Positions 1-13,586 of a stretch of 64,000 bases of DNA are shown here, piece by piece. Position numbers and translations under genes: made by a program. The stretch spans positions 41,755,298-41,819,297 of the forward strand of contig CM019217.1 in assembly GCA_009741485.1 (NCBI GenBank), read 5' to 3'. Under the pieces are notes generated by a model. The model searched no databases and was not told the DNA's origin. It saw nothing but the letters and a program-made list of their open reading frames with translations. The first letter of the stretch is position 1. Every line of letters starts with the position of its first letter. The stretch is from Malurus cyaneus samueli. Taxonomy: Eukaryota; Chordata; Aves; Passeriformes; Maluridae.

Positions 1-3000
1 TGCTGGGCTGTCTTCCATTTCTGGGCATATGGGATCAGACAAATATTCCTGTTGCACATTATGTGGAAGGGTGTAACCAGCAGCAACAGTGCAAACCTGT
101 GGGCAGGAAAAGGTGATTATGTCATTCTTGAATCTGCCTGAAAGCCAGAACCACATGAAATGGCGTTACTGAGAAAGTCAAAAGAGTTTGCTGATTTCAT
201 AACACTGCAAGACAGAGCTTAAAATAAGTAGCACAGGCACAGATGTCTTAAAATTCCTTGGGAGTCTGCCAGCAAGTTAGGAGTCTTAAATGTTTCAGAA
301 GCTGAGGACATGAAAACTGTGGAGCACTGTGGGAGCAGTTTCCTTCTTTTCCTCTGTGGCTATTCTATAGTATGCTATATTAAAATAAATAATAGAGAAA
401 AACTACTTCAATGGTTTCAAACTAACAAATACAGATTTAGGGTACATTAAGGGACAAGGTTCCTGTAGCAATTCTGGGAACGCTTTCATGCATGTGTGTG
501 TGTACACAGACACAAAATACAACTATATGTAAATATACTTTGGCTTGTTTCTATAAAATGGTCAATTTGGCTAATAAAGAATGAGCTGTTTATATAATTT
601 ACTGTTTACATGTACATTATAATAGATGAAACTTTTTTTCTCAAAGGATTAAATCTTTTGCTAACACATTTATATAATCTTAGAAGTTTTTTACTTGCAT
701 TTGTAGAGAAAAACAGCAATATATTTGTATCTGTGTTAAACTCCCAGAGTGAGATCAATTCAGATTTTTTGTAAGTTTTATATTAGAAATTGAATTTCCA
801 TTTTGTTTTGGAATTTGTGAATTTTAAAATCCTATTTGTCCTTTAATTAGTCACACTAACAATGCTTTCATAAGTAATGAATAATTTGAATCTCTGCTGC
901 TATTGTCATGTAATATCTCAGAATACATAAAATAAAGAAATACCTTTATCAGATTTTCAGTTCAGATCTCTAAGTTGCAATAACAAAACCATAATACATA
1001 TTATTGTAATGTGTGGATTATAATGTGTGGATCATTAGTTACTATTGACAAAAACTAAGGCCTTGAAACTGTTTCTTCATAGAAACAAACCAAAACAGAT
1101 TACAAGGATCTGTCTGTAGAAATATTTTCTAGCTGTTTACTCATGAGACTTGCAACTCTTTCTTACCAAGCTGATTCAGTGTAGCTGTGAAGCTTCTGCT
1201 TACTGCAGCATTGGTATTTACTGCCTTCTTTAGCCGTTCTGACAATACCTACTTACACAAACATTGAGCAGAAAAGGCCATGACCATTTATAATGCCAGA
1301 ACAGAAGTATTAGTCAATGACTCGTAAATTTTCTAACAGGCCATGAGCAAACACAGCAATAGCAGAGAGACACTGAGCTCCACGTGGAATAGAGACTCAC
1401 ACAGAGCTAAAGTAGCCTAAAAACTTTTGGCCTCTGAAGTTTACAGTTTTTGCCACAGTCCAAGAGAGACTAATGGGAAACACAAAGCTGCTGAAACATT
1501 TTTAAACATTCTCTTTCCCACACAAAATAGTTTGTTTTGTTTTATTAAAAATTTTACTTGTTTTTGCATATTACTGCATACCTCAGTCTAAATTGTATCA
1601 GATATATTTGTGTGAATTTATTTCAATTTCACTGAATTATCCCATTTCTAGATAAAAAAATTTAAGTCAGTTAAGTTGATCTGTATTTGCAGAGGTCAGA
1701 GAGCTGAACTCTCAGGTCAAAGAGAGACCTTAGGAGAATGACATATTAATAAGGTGAGTTTCCTGAAATATAGCCTGGATATAGAACTTAGAATGTAAGT
1801 TCTCTAAACAATATCCATCGGGTTCAAGCCAGGATTTACAAGTGTTCTTTAGCAAGATCTACAAGTGCTCTTTGGAGACTTTCAGCCTCTATTCCTGTGT
1901 ATCAGGATATCCAAAGAGGATTAGATAAATTCAAGGACAGCAAGTTTATATATGGACTTTGTAAGCATTAGGCAAGCTTTTATCCTCTAGCATTCCTAAT
2001 ATAACAATTCTGGGTACTGGGGAACGTAGGGGAAAGGGGCCACAGATAATGCCCCAAGCTTATATGCTCACCTCACATCGTTGCAGTCACAGTCGGAGAT
2101 GTACTGTTGCACTGGGTGGGACCCCGAAGGGAATTACACATACTTTAGTATTTGAAGGCTATGCAGCCAGTTGCAATATTGTAAACTCTCCAGCCTTTCC
2201 CTTATTTATAAGAATGTATAGAGTTATATTCATTCCCACGTATGGGGATGTTTGGGGTGTTGTGTGTCTGTTTTGTCTTTGATGAAAGAAGAGATAGAAA
2301 GCAGATGGCAACCTTCTAATGCCTAAGGACAGTTTTCCAAAAGAAGTTCCATGGTTTTTGTTCTTTTGAAAAAGACAAAATGAACAAAAATGCAGAAATG
2401 TTTTTTACCCACTGTGATGCATTTTCCTATCTATATTTGGCACTGGGTAGACCAGTGCCATAATTTGACTGAAATAAGTGGCTTTCTCTAAAAATTAGTT
2501 CAGTTTCAGTAGTTATTTCCTTTTTAGTCTTCTGCAGTACATTTACTTCTTATTTAATCATTTGGTCTCAGCATTCACTGTTCAGGAACATTATCTCTAT
2601 TTCCTTCAATGGAAAAGCTGGCATGGCATTCCATGGAGGTCTGTTAAGCTGTACAAGCATGCCTTATCAGAGGTATTCTTCAGCTGCCTGTGTGAAACAC
2701 TTTGAGATTTGTATGGAATTTATTAACTGTGTGAAAGCCAGCCTTCTGAAGTGTGAGAACTATGTCTGACAGATGGTACAAGCTGACAGTCCAACGTGCT
2801 TCTATGCTCTGGAAATTCTGAAACAACTGCAGGTCACACATCTTAATTTTCAGATATATGTGGGTGTATTCCATACTTAAGACAGGGTTTTTTTCTGGTC
2901 ACTTGTTTGGTTTTTCTTTCCCTGCCTTGGTTCTCTTGAATAGACATAAAAAAAGTAGTCAAAAAGTGAACATGAGAACTGGCTGAAGCATACCCTGAAT

Positions 3001-6000
3001 ACAGCTGTGGCATAGGTACAGTAAAGAGGTGATAACCAAAAAAAAAGTTAGACCTGCCTTACAAAAACATCTTGAAGGAAAATGAAAAGATTTGTCCTGT
3101 TATATATGACAAGACCTAAATTAAAAAAACCTAATTATGTGAGGAAAATATCTGAGATATGATCAGGCCCACGTGACTGTAACAGCTCTCTCCCCAGACT
3201 CCCATTCACTCATTCTACTGCTTCATGATCACATGGACAATTCTTCCATCACAGTTCACTGGCCTATAATATGAAGGGTTTCGAACTTAGACAGCCCTGT
3301 ATGTTTGAATACCCAGAATGTTTCTAAATTTTGCTGATTCTTTCAATGTAACAGGCCTTTTCTCCCTCTGGGGCTGAATAATTAACATGAAAAACTCTGA
3401 ACCCTACACCTGCAGTTTTTATGTTGTATCTGATCAATACCCACATATTTTTCTCTTGGTGATCTCTAACAATGTGAAGCATTGATACCAACAATTTCTC
3501 AGATTTCAGCTACAAATTTGACATATTTTTCTTCCATATAATATTCCTGTTATAGCAGATGTCACTGCTACTATTCAGAATTTCGGTTGCAGCTTGGATG
3601 GAAAAATCCTTAAAAAGGATCTCCCAATTTATTTCATGTGTATCAGTAGTAGAGTGTACCCAGCTGAATTTTTGAAAAGAGGGCTTAGGTGAGAGATAGA
3701 TTGTTAAGAGAAATCTCAGAAGCCTAGTTGATAGGGCTTTTTTCTTTAATAGTTCAGCGAAAGAATGTTAGATCTGTTATCACACAGGTAATCCACAAAG
3801 TACTGCTGGGTCCATCTTGACTGATCAGTGTTGTAGCCCTCATTTCTCCTGCCGTAGGTTCTTTTTCTCCTGTGGGTTTTTTGTAGCTGTTCAGTTCCTG
3901 CTGCACTTTTAACTAGGAGACTTCCGTTATATGGTTGTTAGTTGAGAAGGTTTTGTAGTTTAAAAGGGAAGGGGAAATAGAATCCCCTATTATATATACA
4001 TTAAAATGCAGTATGCTGTTTTCTCTATAATCAGACTTGGGAAAACTGTGTTATAGTCCTGTTTCAGTGCTATTCTGCCTTTTTGTGACCTTCCACAGGA
4101 AAGAGACTCAGCTGGCTTGGCGGTTCCCCCAGACTCAGTGCACTGCCAGCTGCCTGAGCCATTTCTTCTAAAGTTACTTTCTGACTGAGCTCTGAGGCTC
4201 TTTCTGTCCAGCTGCAGGAGTCACCGTGCTTGAAATCACAGCTGGGCCTGGGCTGGTTCATAGGATATGAACCCCAGTGGGTAGTGCTGATAGCATTATT
4301 GTGCTGCTGTAGGAAAGAGTGCAGTATGCCATCAAACCCTACACTTGTAGTCGCACTTGAATGCTTGCTTGGCTGTATCAGCATGAACTAAGCCAATAAG
4401 GCAACTCATGCGACAGAAGCGTTGATGTATTCTGAGAGCCGCAAAAGGTCAAAGAACAAAAGAGATTAAATCCCCATTAAAATCACAGCTTTCCACTTCA
4501 TTTTGCTTTGCGTGCTTGTATGTTCAAACTTGAACTTGAAATGCTAGTTTGCAAGCAGCTCTAATGTGCAAATACAGCTTTCGTCAATTTGTTAGTGTTT
4601 GTGTTGCGAAGCAAGAGATCCGAAAGCCAAAGCACAACAGATTAAAGCTTATGCAGTGTCAACACCATACTGGGAAAGAATTCTTACCCTCTATCACAGT
4701 CTTATCAGAGTGATAATCTGCATGGCCATGAAGAGCTGACTCCTATTTTTTGTTACACTGTTGGCTTAGTGCTAAGGTTTCTTTGATTTTCTGCTGTTAG
4801 CTTTACCACCCAGTGTAGATATCCTCGGGCTTTCACAATTGCTCTCTTTCCTGCTAAGAAAACAAAACTGACATGTGTTTCAGTACTTCTTGGCACTTTG
4901 CCTCCCACGTATAGTTTAGGGTCAAATTTTAACCTATTTGCTTTCTCTGATTTTAAGCATAGGTTATAGTATAATTAGCAAAGAAAAAGAAGTAATTTTC
5001 TGGCCTGGTTTGGGAATAAGTCCTGCCAAAAACTGTGTAAATACACCTTGTAAGAAGGGACTGCAGATCATCACAGAAAAACGTGCTTCAGAAGTTTAGA
5101 TCTGAAAGTGTCATCTGATGCTCAGTTTTGCAAAAACAACTTGTGGAGCTCCATATTCTGTCTATTCTACTTTTTAAGGACTGGATGTTTAGGAAGATTG
5201 TTTAGAAGAATTTCCTTGACCAAATTTTTTTATAAACTGCCACCATCCCAGTCACTATATGATGACTAAAGCCTGGAAAAGTTCTGCACTTTGGATGACT
5301 TTTGCTGTGGGATACAGATAAAGGGAGGCCATAATTTCTCACGTAGCTGTCTTTAATCTGCTTTCCTCCAGCTCCCATCCCTGGGGGCTTACAGCCTCTT
5401 GGAGCCACAATAGGCTTGTGCTGCAACACAATGTATGGTCAGTTTTGCTAGATTCCTTCCTTTTCATGCATATGTTTCAAGGTCGTAATTAAGTCCCTAC
5501 TTGCATTAATGAAAGCAAAGGCTGCATTCTTTAAGGCTCAGACCTGAACCTCCAGTTCCAGTGAAAATTCTGCAACTATTTCCTGTTTCTCACTTGGCAA
5601 ACAGATGTCACCAAGATCTGTTCAAGCATTCTGGACTGAAATTAAGTATGGATTATGCAACTTTCATATTTTTCAGTGGAGAAAAACTACTAGGATCCTC
5701 CAGAAAAGGACTATTTTGGCCAAGTTTGCAGCTGTTAATTCCCATTGAAAATAGGTGATTTCCCCCAGCCTGCATGTAGACATCCAGCTTTCACTATATT
5801 CTTCTGGCTGAATTAGGAGCTTGCCCAGTTGGAGGGCTCTGTTTTGTGATGTCTCTCACATCATGAGTCACAGACAATGAAGGGACTAGCAATATAATTT
5901 GGAAAGAAGATAGCTAATGGAAGATTAGGTAATGGTAGTTTGTATCTAGGTTCTCTCTCAATTTACCCAGCTCCTCCCTAAACATTAGCAGTCTTTAAAT

Positions 6001-6251
6001 ACACCCCTGGGCATGATTTCACAAAAATGGAAACTAAATTATCCACATTAGTTCTTTATGTGTTCCTAATGGAGTTCTGATTGTCATTTGTGCTGATGGT
6101 TATTTAAAAGAGAATTCTTTGCAGTAACTTTAATGTAAGGTGCTTCAGCATGTTTAATGATCTTCAAATATATTCTATACTTGCTAAAATAAGTAGTAAC
6201 TTTTCAGAAGCACAGTAGATAACATTGAATTGCTAGATTAGGTGTGGTGTG
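1..6251. other. Noncoding AT-rich interval
   Basis: No gene, RNA gene or recognisable transposon was found in this stretch. All open frames are short (the longest about 104 codons, minus strand 4070-4384) and lack recognisable motifs or convincing splice context. A block at 1693-1753 is flanked by TTTGCAG and GTGAGT but has stops in all three plus frames. A short (TG)n run lies near 495-502, and a directly repeated TAATGTGTGGAT motif occurs near 1007-1032. It is probably intronic or intergenic DNA; the sequence does not tell which. Confidence 0.6.
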
Positions 6252-6315
6252 GACACATCTTTCCATTAACTCCAGATACAAAGTCTTGAATCTGGAGTTA
6301 ATGGAAAGATGTGTC
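6252..6315. repeat. Perfect 26-bp inverted repeat (hairpin)
   Basis: The arm at 6252-6277 (starting GACACATCTTTCC) is the exact reverse complement of the arm at 6290-6315 (ending GGAAAGATGTGTC). They are separated by a 12-nt loop (6278-6289). If transcribed it would fold into a mismatch-free stem. Pairing stops abruptly at both ends. It may be a snap-back or template-switch duplication, a remnant of a fold-back element, or a small-RNA precursor; the sequence alone does not decide. It sits about 140 bases upstream of a CR1 fragment. Confidence 0.9.
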
Positions 6316-6454
6316 ACAGAGATATCCTGTGAATGCTCTCCAAGGGTCTTACAAGAACACATGAAAAATGAACATAATCTTATCCCCACATTAAGTTTTC
6401 ATCTGTGAGGGATTTCTTTCAAAAAGCATCTAGTGATAAAACAATGGAAGCTTT

Positions 6455-6701
6455 AAACTGAAAAAGAGAAGATTTAGATTAGATACTAGGAAGAAATTCT
6501 TCACTGTGAATGTGGTGAGACTCTGGAACATGTTGCTGAGTAGGAAATGTGGATGCCCCACCCCAGGATGCATTCAAGGCCAGGTTGGATGGGGCTTGAT
6601 GAACTTGGTCTAGTGGGAAATGTCCCTGCCCGTGGCAGGAGGGCTGGAACTAGATGATACTTAAGGTCCTTTCCAACCCAAGCCATTCTATGATTCTGTG
6701 A
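6455..6701 (+). mobile_element. CR1 LINE 3' fragment
   Basis: This is a 5'-truncated chicken-repeat-1 retrotransposon tail in plus orientation. The sequence shows the usual CR1 landmarks in order: AGGAAGAAATTCTTCACTGT, GGTGAGACTCTGGAACA, GGATGCCCCA, CAAGGCCAGGTTGGATGGGG, GGAACTAGATGATA, and the terminal ATTCTATGATTCTGTGA motif at 6685-6701. Only the end of the element, largely 3' untranslated sequence, is present, which is the normal state for avian CR1 copies. The divergence visible against the usual CR1 pattern suggests an old copy. No coding capacity remains. Confidence 0.93.
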
Positions 6702-9700
6702 ATCCAAGTATTATTCTACACATTTTGCAAATGCAGTTCAGAGCACTTTTTCATTTAACTTAATAGCCTCCTATGTAGAATGATATGAGAAATAACAAAT
6801 TGTAAATGTGGTTCATGAGGAAGGACATTAGTGCTTTCTGGCAAATCGTTCACCTTGGAATTAATATAAATATGTAGCATCAATAATTTTTGTCCATTTA
6901 AAGCTCTCTACTTGTTCAGGTTTGATAATCAGTTCAAAAGCTGCTAACCTGTGTGCTACATTTTACACAATGCTGCAATTTCAAATTGAAAAGTAATATG
7001 GATCAAGTACAGCAGAACATTTAACAGCAGAATATTTTGCATCAGAAAAAAAAAAAAACTTAAATTCATTTCTACTCAACATACATTTCCAGCTAAAACA
7101 GGATGTCTAAACTTTTTGGATGCAGACATTTTATCTAAAGGTCATTTCTCATTCAAAACCTGGTAAAACATTCCCTGAAGACCTAATGGCAGCAGTCCCA
7201 GGGAATATGGTAAGTACTGGCTCAGGCTTCTGATAATAATGGTACACACACAGTTGAGAGTCAGGCTAATCTCTTCTTCCCAGCATGATGTGTTAGGTCT
7301 ACGATTTCCAAAGCTGAAGGTCATTAAGCAGTTTTCTCCAAGAAGACAATCCAAATCAAACCTCAAAGAAGTCTAAATAAAGCAGCAAACTAAGTCTAAA
7401 TATAATGGAAGAAATGAATAGACTGAAACAGGTTTAGAAATGAGGAAGTTTTCTTGGACAAAGCTCAGTTTTGAAACCATTTTCAGTTTTCACTTTGATA
7501 ATGTGATGTGTGTTTTTAAACTCTAATTAGAAAATTTCACAGGAACCTGATGTTACCATTGAAAAATGTTTCCTAAAATGCTGTGAGTTACAACTGACAT
7601 AGGATCTGATAGCAGCTTTGGAAGCCAGTCAATTGAGTGATTTACAATGCATGACAATACAGCTTCAAATCAGCTTTGAAACTATCATATGAGGACGTCT
7701 AGGTGAATACCTGCAATTCCTGAAGCTGCAATCCAATTAGACCATTTTAATTTTCTTGTAAAAGTATGAAAATATTTTAATGAATTCTCTGAAGCATGTG
7801 AAGCAGTTACTAATTTTTGTCAGAGAGCATTAATCTTTAATTAGGCCATTCTGATTCAGAGCCAAGTCCTGGGAGGGGTGACACTTGCCAGCTGGTTGGC
7901 TCAGACAAGGAATGTTGGGTTGTGAAGCAAAGCCCCCAAGGGACCAAAAGGCTCTTAATGAAGCCCTGTGTGCTTCCACTGGCTCTTGTTAACACATATT
8001 TCCCTTTCATCTCCTACTTTTCTGTGGGTTTCTTCCATATCTCTACAGGCAGCTGCTTTCTTGTAGCGATAATTTTTTTGTTATAGCTCTGAGAGCAGAC
8101 AAAAGTGTGTTTCAGTCGTTGGCAATATCAGTGTTAGGGCCCAGCTCTGAAGGCATTTTGTCTGTCAGGTAGTTTATCTAAACCTACACACATCTACCTC
8201 CTGTTAAACGGGCCTGTTTCCTGGAGCTTGGATAGAGCTCAGAACTTCAAATGTATGAAACTTCTCACACATCCAAGACATTTCAGTCACATAGAAAAAA
8301 GCATTTAGGAAATATGATGGACTAAAAAAATCAGAGCACTCTAAAAAGTACATGCATTCTGATAATTTTTATTTGAGTCTTGGAAGCACTTGTTAACTTG
8401 GAAGGATTCAAATTCAGATTCAGTTTGCAGAGTTTTTCTGAGGTCTAGGTTCAGGTTTTACACAGTTATTGTTCTGTGTCATTTTCTTTCTGCCTGAAAG
8501 TAGGATAGAAGTAGTTAAAAAACTAATTGCATATACAAAGCATTTGCAGAAAGACCCAATTATATTGTGTGGGAAGGGGTGTCCAGGGCACGTGTAAGTT
8601 GTCTGGTCTCTTGCACTTCAGGTGTCCTGCATGTCCCTCTGCAACAGCCAGAGCACAGATTAATGAGTGTGGTTAAGTCTCTAATTGAATATAATTTGGA
8701 CAGCGCTTCGATTCACCTGGGAAAATGGTGACTCTTGCCTGGTACTGACCTGTGATAACTACATTAGGAATTGGAACAGAGGTATCATTGAACTATAATT
8801 GGTTAGAGTTCTGCACCTGAAAATTTTCTGGTTTTTTTTCAAGGGTTTCTAATAATGTCTCAAAAACTATCACCTATTTCTTTAAATTGCTTTGCTCAAA
8901 AATAAAGATGCTTATACAATCAGATACGTAGACTTCTTTCTACATTCTAGTTGAATGTTTCCTTAGCCTCATTTCTTTAATCCAGGCTTGAGCACGCTTT
9001 CAACAAATAAAGAAAATGAGAGGTTGAAATACATGTAATTTTGAGAATACAAGTAATTATGCCCTTAAAAAGCATAGGTTTTATAGGCATGTTTGAAATT
9101 AAGTTGTTCAAATGTAATATCCAAATTTGAGCAATATTTTGAAGACAGGCTTTAAAAAAGGAAAAAAGAACCCCAAACAATAAAACCTCATAGAAAATGA
9201 AATATCTGAAAGGATATTTAGATAATTGTAGTATTAGTATTACAGTTTTGTTAATTTTCATCATAATTCAGTCATGCAGAACTCACTGTTTCAGCTTTCC
9301 AAGCTTGCTTTATAAATATTGTTAAGCTGACCTCACTGAAAACAAAAAACAGGATGAAAGCATTAATTAAAAATTAAAAAAATCCTTAAATTATCTCTTG
9401 ACTACTCAATGCAGGGTGATTGTGTGAAAGATAATCCTTGTGGAATAAAATCTTCATGCAACATAAGGATCTCTGTTTCAGGCACAGCCTTGCTTGTTTT
9501 CTAGCATTTGCAAAAGCAATATGAAGATGCTGGACACCTAACCCTGCATCCCAGAAAGCCATACTAATAGTTGTTTTTAGTAGTTCTCCAGCATGAAGCT
9601 GAAGTATATGAGGAAATCCTGTGTCTGGTTTGGATACTATTGTGCAATTGTTGCACTAATAAAACTTCCAGAGCACTCCCAGGGAATCAGAATGTCACAG

Positions 9701-11531
9701 CCATGAAATGGATGGTAATTAACAGCATGTTTGAGGCACTCCTTGCTTTCCCAAATAATTTTCAACTAAGTTTTTCTGTGATGAACTTTGAGAGCATAAA
9801 TTAAATAGGTTTCATAACTAAATGAACTTTTTTATGTTTCCTCCAGATCAGGTCAAGAAAAGCTCAATTGCTTCTATTTTCAGTATAACACAGGCAATTT
9901 TTACAGACAGGGACAAAACTTTGCTAGAATCTATTAAAGCAAAAAGGGCTGCTTTGTGCAAAGCCAGCTGCTTGGAACTGTGCCAGCACATATCCTATAG
10001 GAATTAATCTTGTTTTTTTGGGGGGATGGCGTCTAATTTACCGTAAGACACAATTTTCCATTTCTGAGGCATGCTTAGTACACAAGGCTGTCTTAATGGA
10101 GCATGGCAAGTCAAGTCAGCCACTGGAAAATGAATACCATAAAGCATCTCCTTGAAAACTTTTGCTCACTTTGGTAGAATTGATCAGTAAAGTTTGTCCT
10201 GAGCCTCTTGCTCTTCTGGGAAGTGAATTCAAGACTAAATCCTCTGAACGACTTCGTGTTAGTGAAGGAGACATTGTGAGGCAAGGGGGCATGCAGTTGT
10301 GAGACAGACATTGCCAGAGCCAAAATCTTCATACAGAAGGATGGTGACACGTTCTAGCCACACAGGAACTGGGAAACAATTGTCTTTTTTAGCATGAGGT
10401 ATGGGATTATTTATCTAGGCTGGGCTGCTTGTCATAGTTAGCTCAGAAATGGAACGAAGCAGTCAAGACAAGAGTAAGTATATCTCAGCACAGTTCTGCT
10501 GAAAGCCTCACATTGAAGGGCAGGTTCCCAGTACACAAAGGAAGAATTGCATTTCTAGAAGTGTGGAAGAGCAAGGAGGAGAACACTGGAAGATGAGCTT
10601 GTCCCCATGCATTTATCTCAGGATCCTACTGGAGTGGAGGCAGTCTGGCAGCTGAGGCTGGCTGGGAAAAGTGCTGTCCCCCCTCAGAGTGGGGATAGAG
10701 TGGGATAGAGTGGGTCCAGTGAAGCCAAGTTCAGCCAACAGCACGGTGGCCACCAGGCAAGTCCACAAGCAGGTGCAAGGCCAGGCACACAATATATGCA
10801 GTATGGCATCAATACATATACAGACAGTTCAGATAAGGTCAGATTTTCTCCAATGGAAGGTAGAACAAGAAAATATGAAAGCTGCTGTTGGGAGATGACA
10901 GTGAAATGGACAGCTAAGGATCACTTAGGAGGAGTGGAGGGGAGTTTGCATCAAATTTTTACTAATTCTGTATCTTTTTCTGTTCTTTGAAAATGCAGAA
11001 ATGGAAGATTTTTTTTCCCTTTTCATGCCATTTTTCACACAAAGATAGTGTTCTTTTGGGAAAAAGTCAAGACAAACTATAAAAAGAACTTGAAAGTTCA
11101 CCATTGTTTCAAACAGTTCCTCATTGTCTGTATTTTTTAAGCTGCCTTGAAATATCAAACCTCCAGTTTGTTTTGACTGGCCTCTGCCTGATATCATCTT
11201 ATGGGTTTCTTGCCAGCTGCTAAAGTCCAGTGAAGACATGAATCCGTTTCTTCGAATCCTTGCAGATACCTCCCTGTCACTGTGGACACCATCAACAGAC
11301 AGCTTTGTCTCTGAGACCTGCAACTTTGCTGTTGAATTCAGCTTTGAAATTCTGTGCAGTTTGTACAGGACACAGCCTTGTCTCTTCCACCCATAGCTGA
11401 GAGGTTTGTACAAGCTCTCATGTCATGCCTGGAGCCATGCCTTGTGTCTGGCTGTCCTTGCTGCTTTGCAGTGTTTCCATACACGCGGCCATTCATAATA
11501 TTGCTGTGGGGATGGGGCAGCCCTGGATGTA
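6702..11531. other. Noncoding interval
   Basis: No recognisable gene or transposon was seen. A 12-base A run lies near 7047-7058. The region around 7720-7860 is rich in TAAT and ATTAG words typical of conserved noncoding elements, but conservation cannot be judged from one sequence. The longest frame, minus strand 10925-11413 (162 codons), has no recognisable domain and is treated as unproven. Confidence 0.55.
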
Positions 11532-11706
11532 CTGGAACAGATTCCCAGGGAAGGGGTCACAGCACCAAGCCTGAAACAGCACGTGAAGCATTTGGACAAT
11601 GCTCTCATGCATCACATGCCAGTGTGATTCTTGGGGTTTCTCTGTTCAGGGCCCAGGAGCTGGACTCGATATCCCTTCTAACTCAGGATATTATATGATT
11701 CTATGA
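11532..11706 (+). mobile_element. CR1 LINE 3' fragment, second subfamily
   Basis: This is a short 5'-truncated CR1 tail in plus orientation. Landmarks in order are CTGGAACAGATTCCCAGGGA, GGTCACAGCACCAAGCCTGA, CATTTGGACAATGCTCTCA, CCAGGAGCTGGACTCGATAT, CCCTTCTAACTCAGGATATT and the terminal ATGATTCTATGA. The wording of the tail differs from the copy at 6455-6701, so it belongs to another CR1 subfamily. It is not coding. The upstream boundary is approximate. Confidence 0.88.
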
Positions 11707-13581
11707 AATTAGGAAAGGTTAGGACCACAGCAGCTGTCAATTCCCAAACACCCCAAATGCAAACATTGTCTTTCCTTTCAAGAGCTTTTTGGCATGTCTC
11801 TGTGGCAAATCCTGACATATGTTGCCCAAAACCAACAGGCTCTGAGCTGCACATTGCCAGATTAGAAATAGTGTCACTACCACTCTGCTAGAGGACTCAC
11901 AAAGGATTGCCTCTGTGAATAGATACAGAACAGGTCCATAGATACCCCCAATTTTGTATTATACAAGAAGTAAATGTATTTACCATATAGCAGGAGGTAC
12001 AGAAAGAACAAGGCCCTGTATTGCAGAAAAGAAGGTACGATAAGTGGACTCAGTGCTCCTACTGAAGGAAGGGGTTGCACACCCAAGAGTAATACTTCAC
12101 AGGATGTGACAGAATGATAGTAATTTTTTGCTGTAAGGCTAATTCAGAAATGTTTTTTCTATTTCCAGTGGAAATTGAATTTAATTTTTTGGATAATATG
12201 TAATTTCTTTAGTAGGATTAAAAAGATATGAATGAGTGCACAAGCACCAGCTTCTGTTTGTTTTTTTTTAAACTCTAACTCTACAAATGAGGTGGTATCA
12301 AGCAGAGGCCAGTCAAAACAAGCAAGCCAGTTTAAAAACTGAGTTGAAAAAGAAAAAACGCACAAGGTAGATGGAATCCAGCCCATAATATCCATTAAAA
12401 CCTGGGTAGAAAGTGTAAATATAAATTAATCAATTTTTGTGATTAATGAATGTTAATTATAGCTGACCAGAATATTCCCACAGTTTATGATAAATGTTCA
12501 GCTAAATATCTAAGATATGGTTATCAGTCTTTTGCTCTGTACTTGGTGTTTAGACAGCTGCTGACAGATTTTCTCCTTATATTTTTAAAGTAGCCCCCAG
12601 ACATGAGATTTCTTAGACAAAAAAGAAAAAAAAGTCTTGAGTTTGCAAGATTAATTGCTTAAATGAAAGTTAACATCTCTGTGGCAGTGCAATGATATGT
12701 TTGGACTAAAGATCATTATATCCCAAGTGGAATTTTGCAAATAACCAAAGAGCAGCATTGTTTCAAGCAAAGGGAAAAGGTGACTGAGATTTATAAAGTT
12801 AACTTGTTCTTGTGATGCCTTGGTATTTTGCTGCATGTGTAGGAGGATTTGCAAATTCAGTCAACAACAGCCCATATGGCAGAGCCTTGCCCAGAGCTGA
12901 ATGAACCATTGAGAACATTCCTCTGAATAATAGCTTTTTAATACAACATGAAATTCAGTAAACATATAATTTGCTGAGTGCATTTAACAGACTGTCTGGT
13001 TCTAGAGAGAGTAAAATCTGAAATGCAGCTACAGTGCAACCAGTAATTTTGAAGAAATGTGCCAGAAAGGTTATCCTACACATATTAATCAACAGGCTCT
13101 CAGCCTGATGTCAGATGGAGACTGAGTGCTTTGGCAAGCACCAATGGAGCGTTATTTTCTGGGATAAAACCCCCATAATCTTTACATATTGCAGGTACTG
13201 CTTCACACATTTCCTGCTCCCTAGGTCAAATTCTCTGCAGCATCATCATGTCCTTGTGCATGTCAGTGTTTCAATTTTCCCATATGCATTAATCTTGTTG
13301 ATGTGTTTTAAGCTCTATAGCATAATGGCAATGAGTTTCAGGGTTATCAGTTCACAGCATTTTTCAGTGTGAAGCCTTTAAGAGAACAATTCCTGTATCC
13401 TGTGAGCTCCAAGCAGGAATTTGTACCTGTCAGGCACTGCTCATTGCATTTTCCTGTAAAACATGTTTTTCTCCTCCTAGAATAAAGAGTTCAGATCTTC
13501 TTGCTGCCCTTTCTTGTCATCTTGGTTTTGGTCATGGTAAGATCAGAGCAATGACATTGTTCCTGCCACGAAGGTTGGGAG
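11707..13581. other. Noncoding interval upstream of the ERV insertion
   Basis: Nothing recognisable was seen. All open frames are under 90 codons. The last five bases of the flank (13582-13586, CTCAG) are the left target-site copy of the following element. Confidence 0.6.
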
Positions 13582-13586
13582 CTCAG
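13582..13586. repeat. Target-site duplication, left copy
   Basis: CTCAG directly precedes the TGTCAC terminus of the left LTR and is repeated exactly at 22022-22026 after the right LTR terminus. Integrase makes such a duplication at insertion. The 5-bp length fits ERVL-type and some gamma-type elements better than the 6 bp usual for ERVK. It shows that the two LTRs bound a single original insertion. Confidence 0.9.

Noticed and set aside
1693..1753. Block between TTTGCAG and GTGAGT
   Set aside because: All three plus frames contain a stop and there is no neighbouring support; splice-like motifs occur often by chance.
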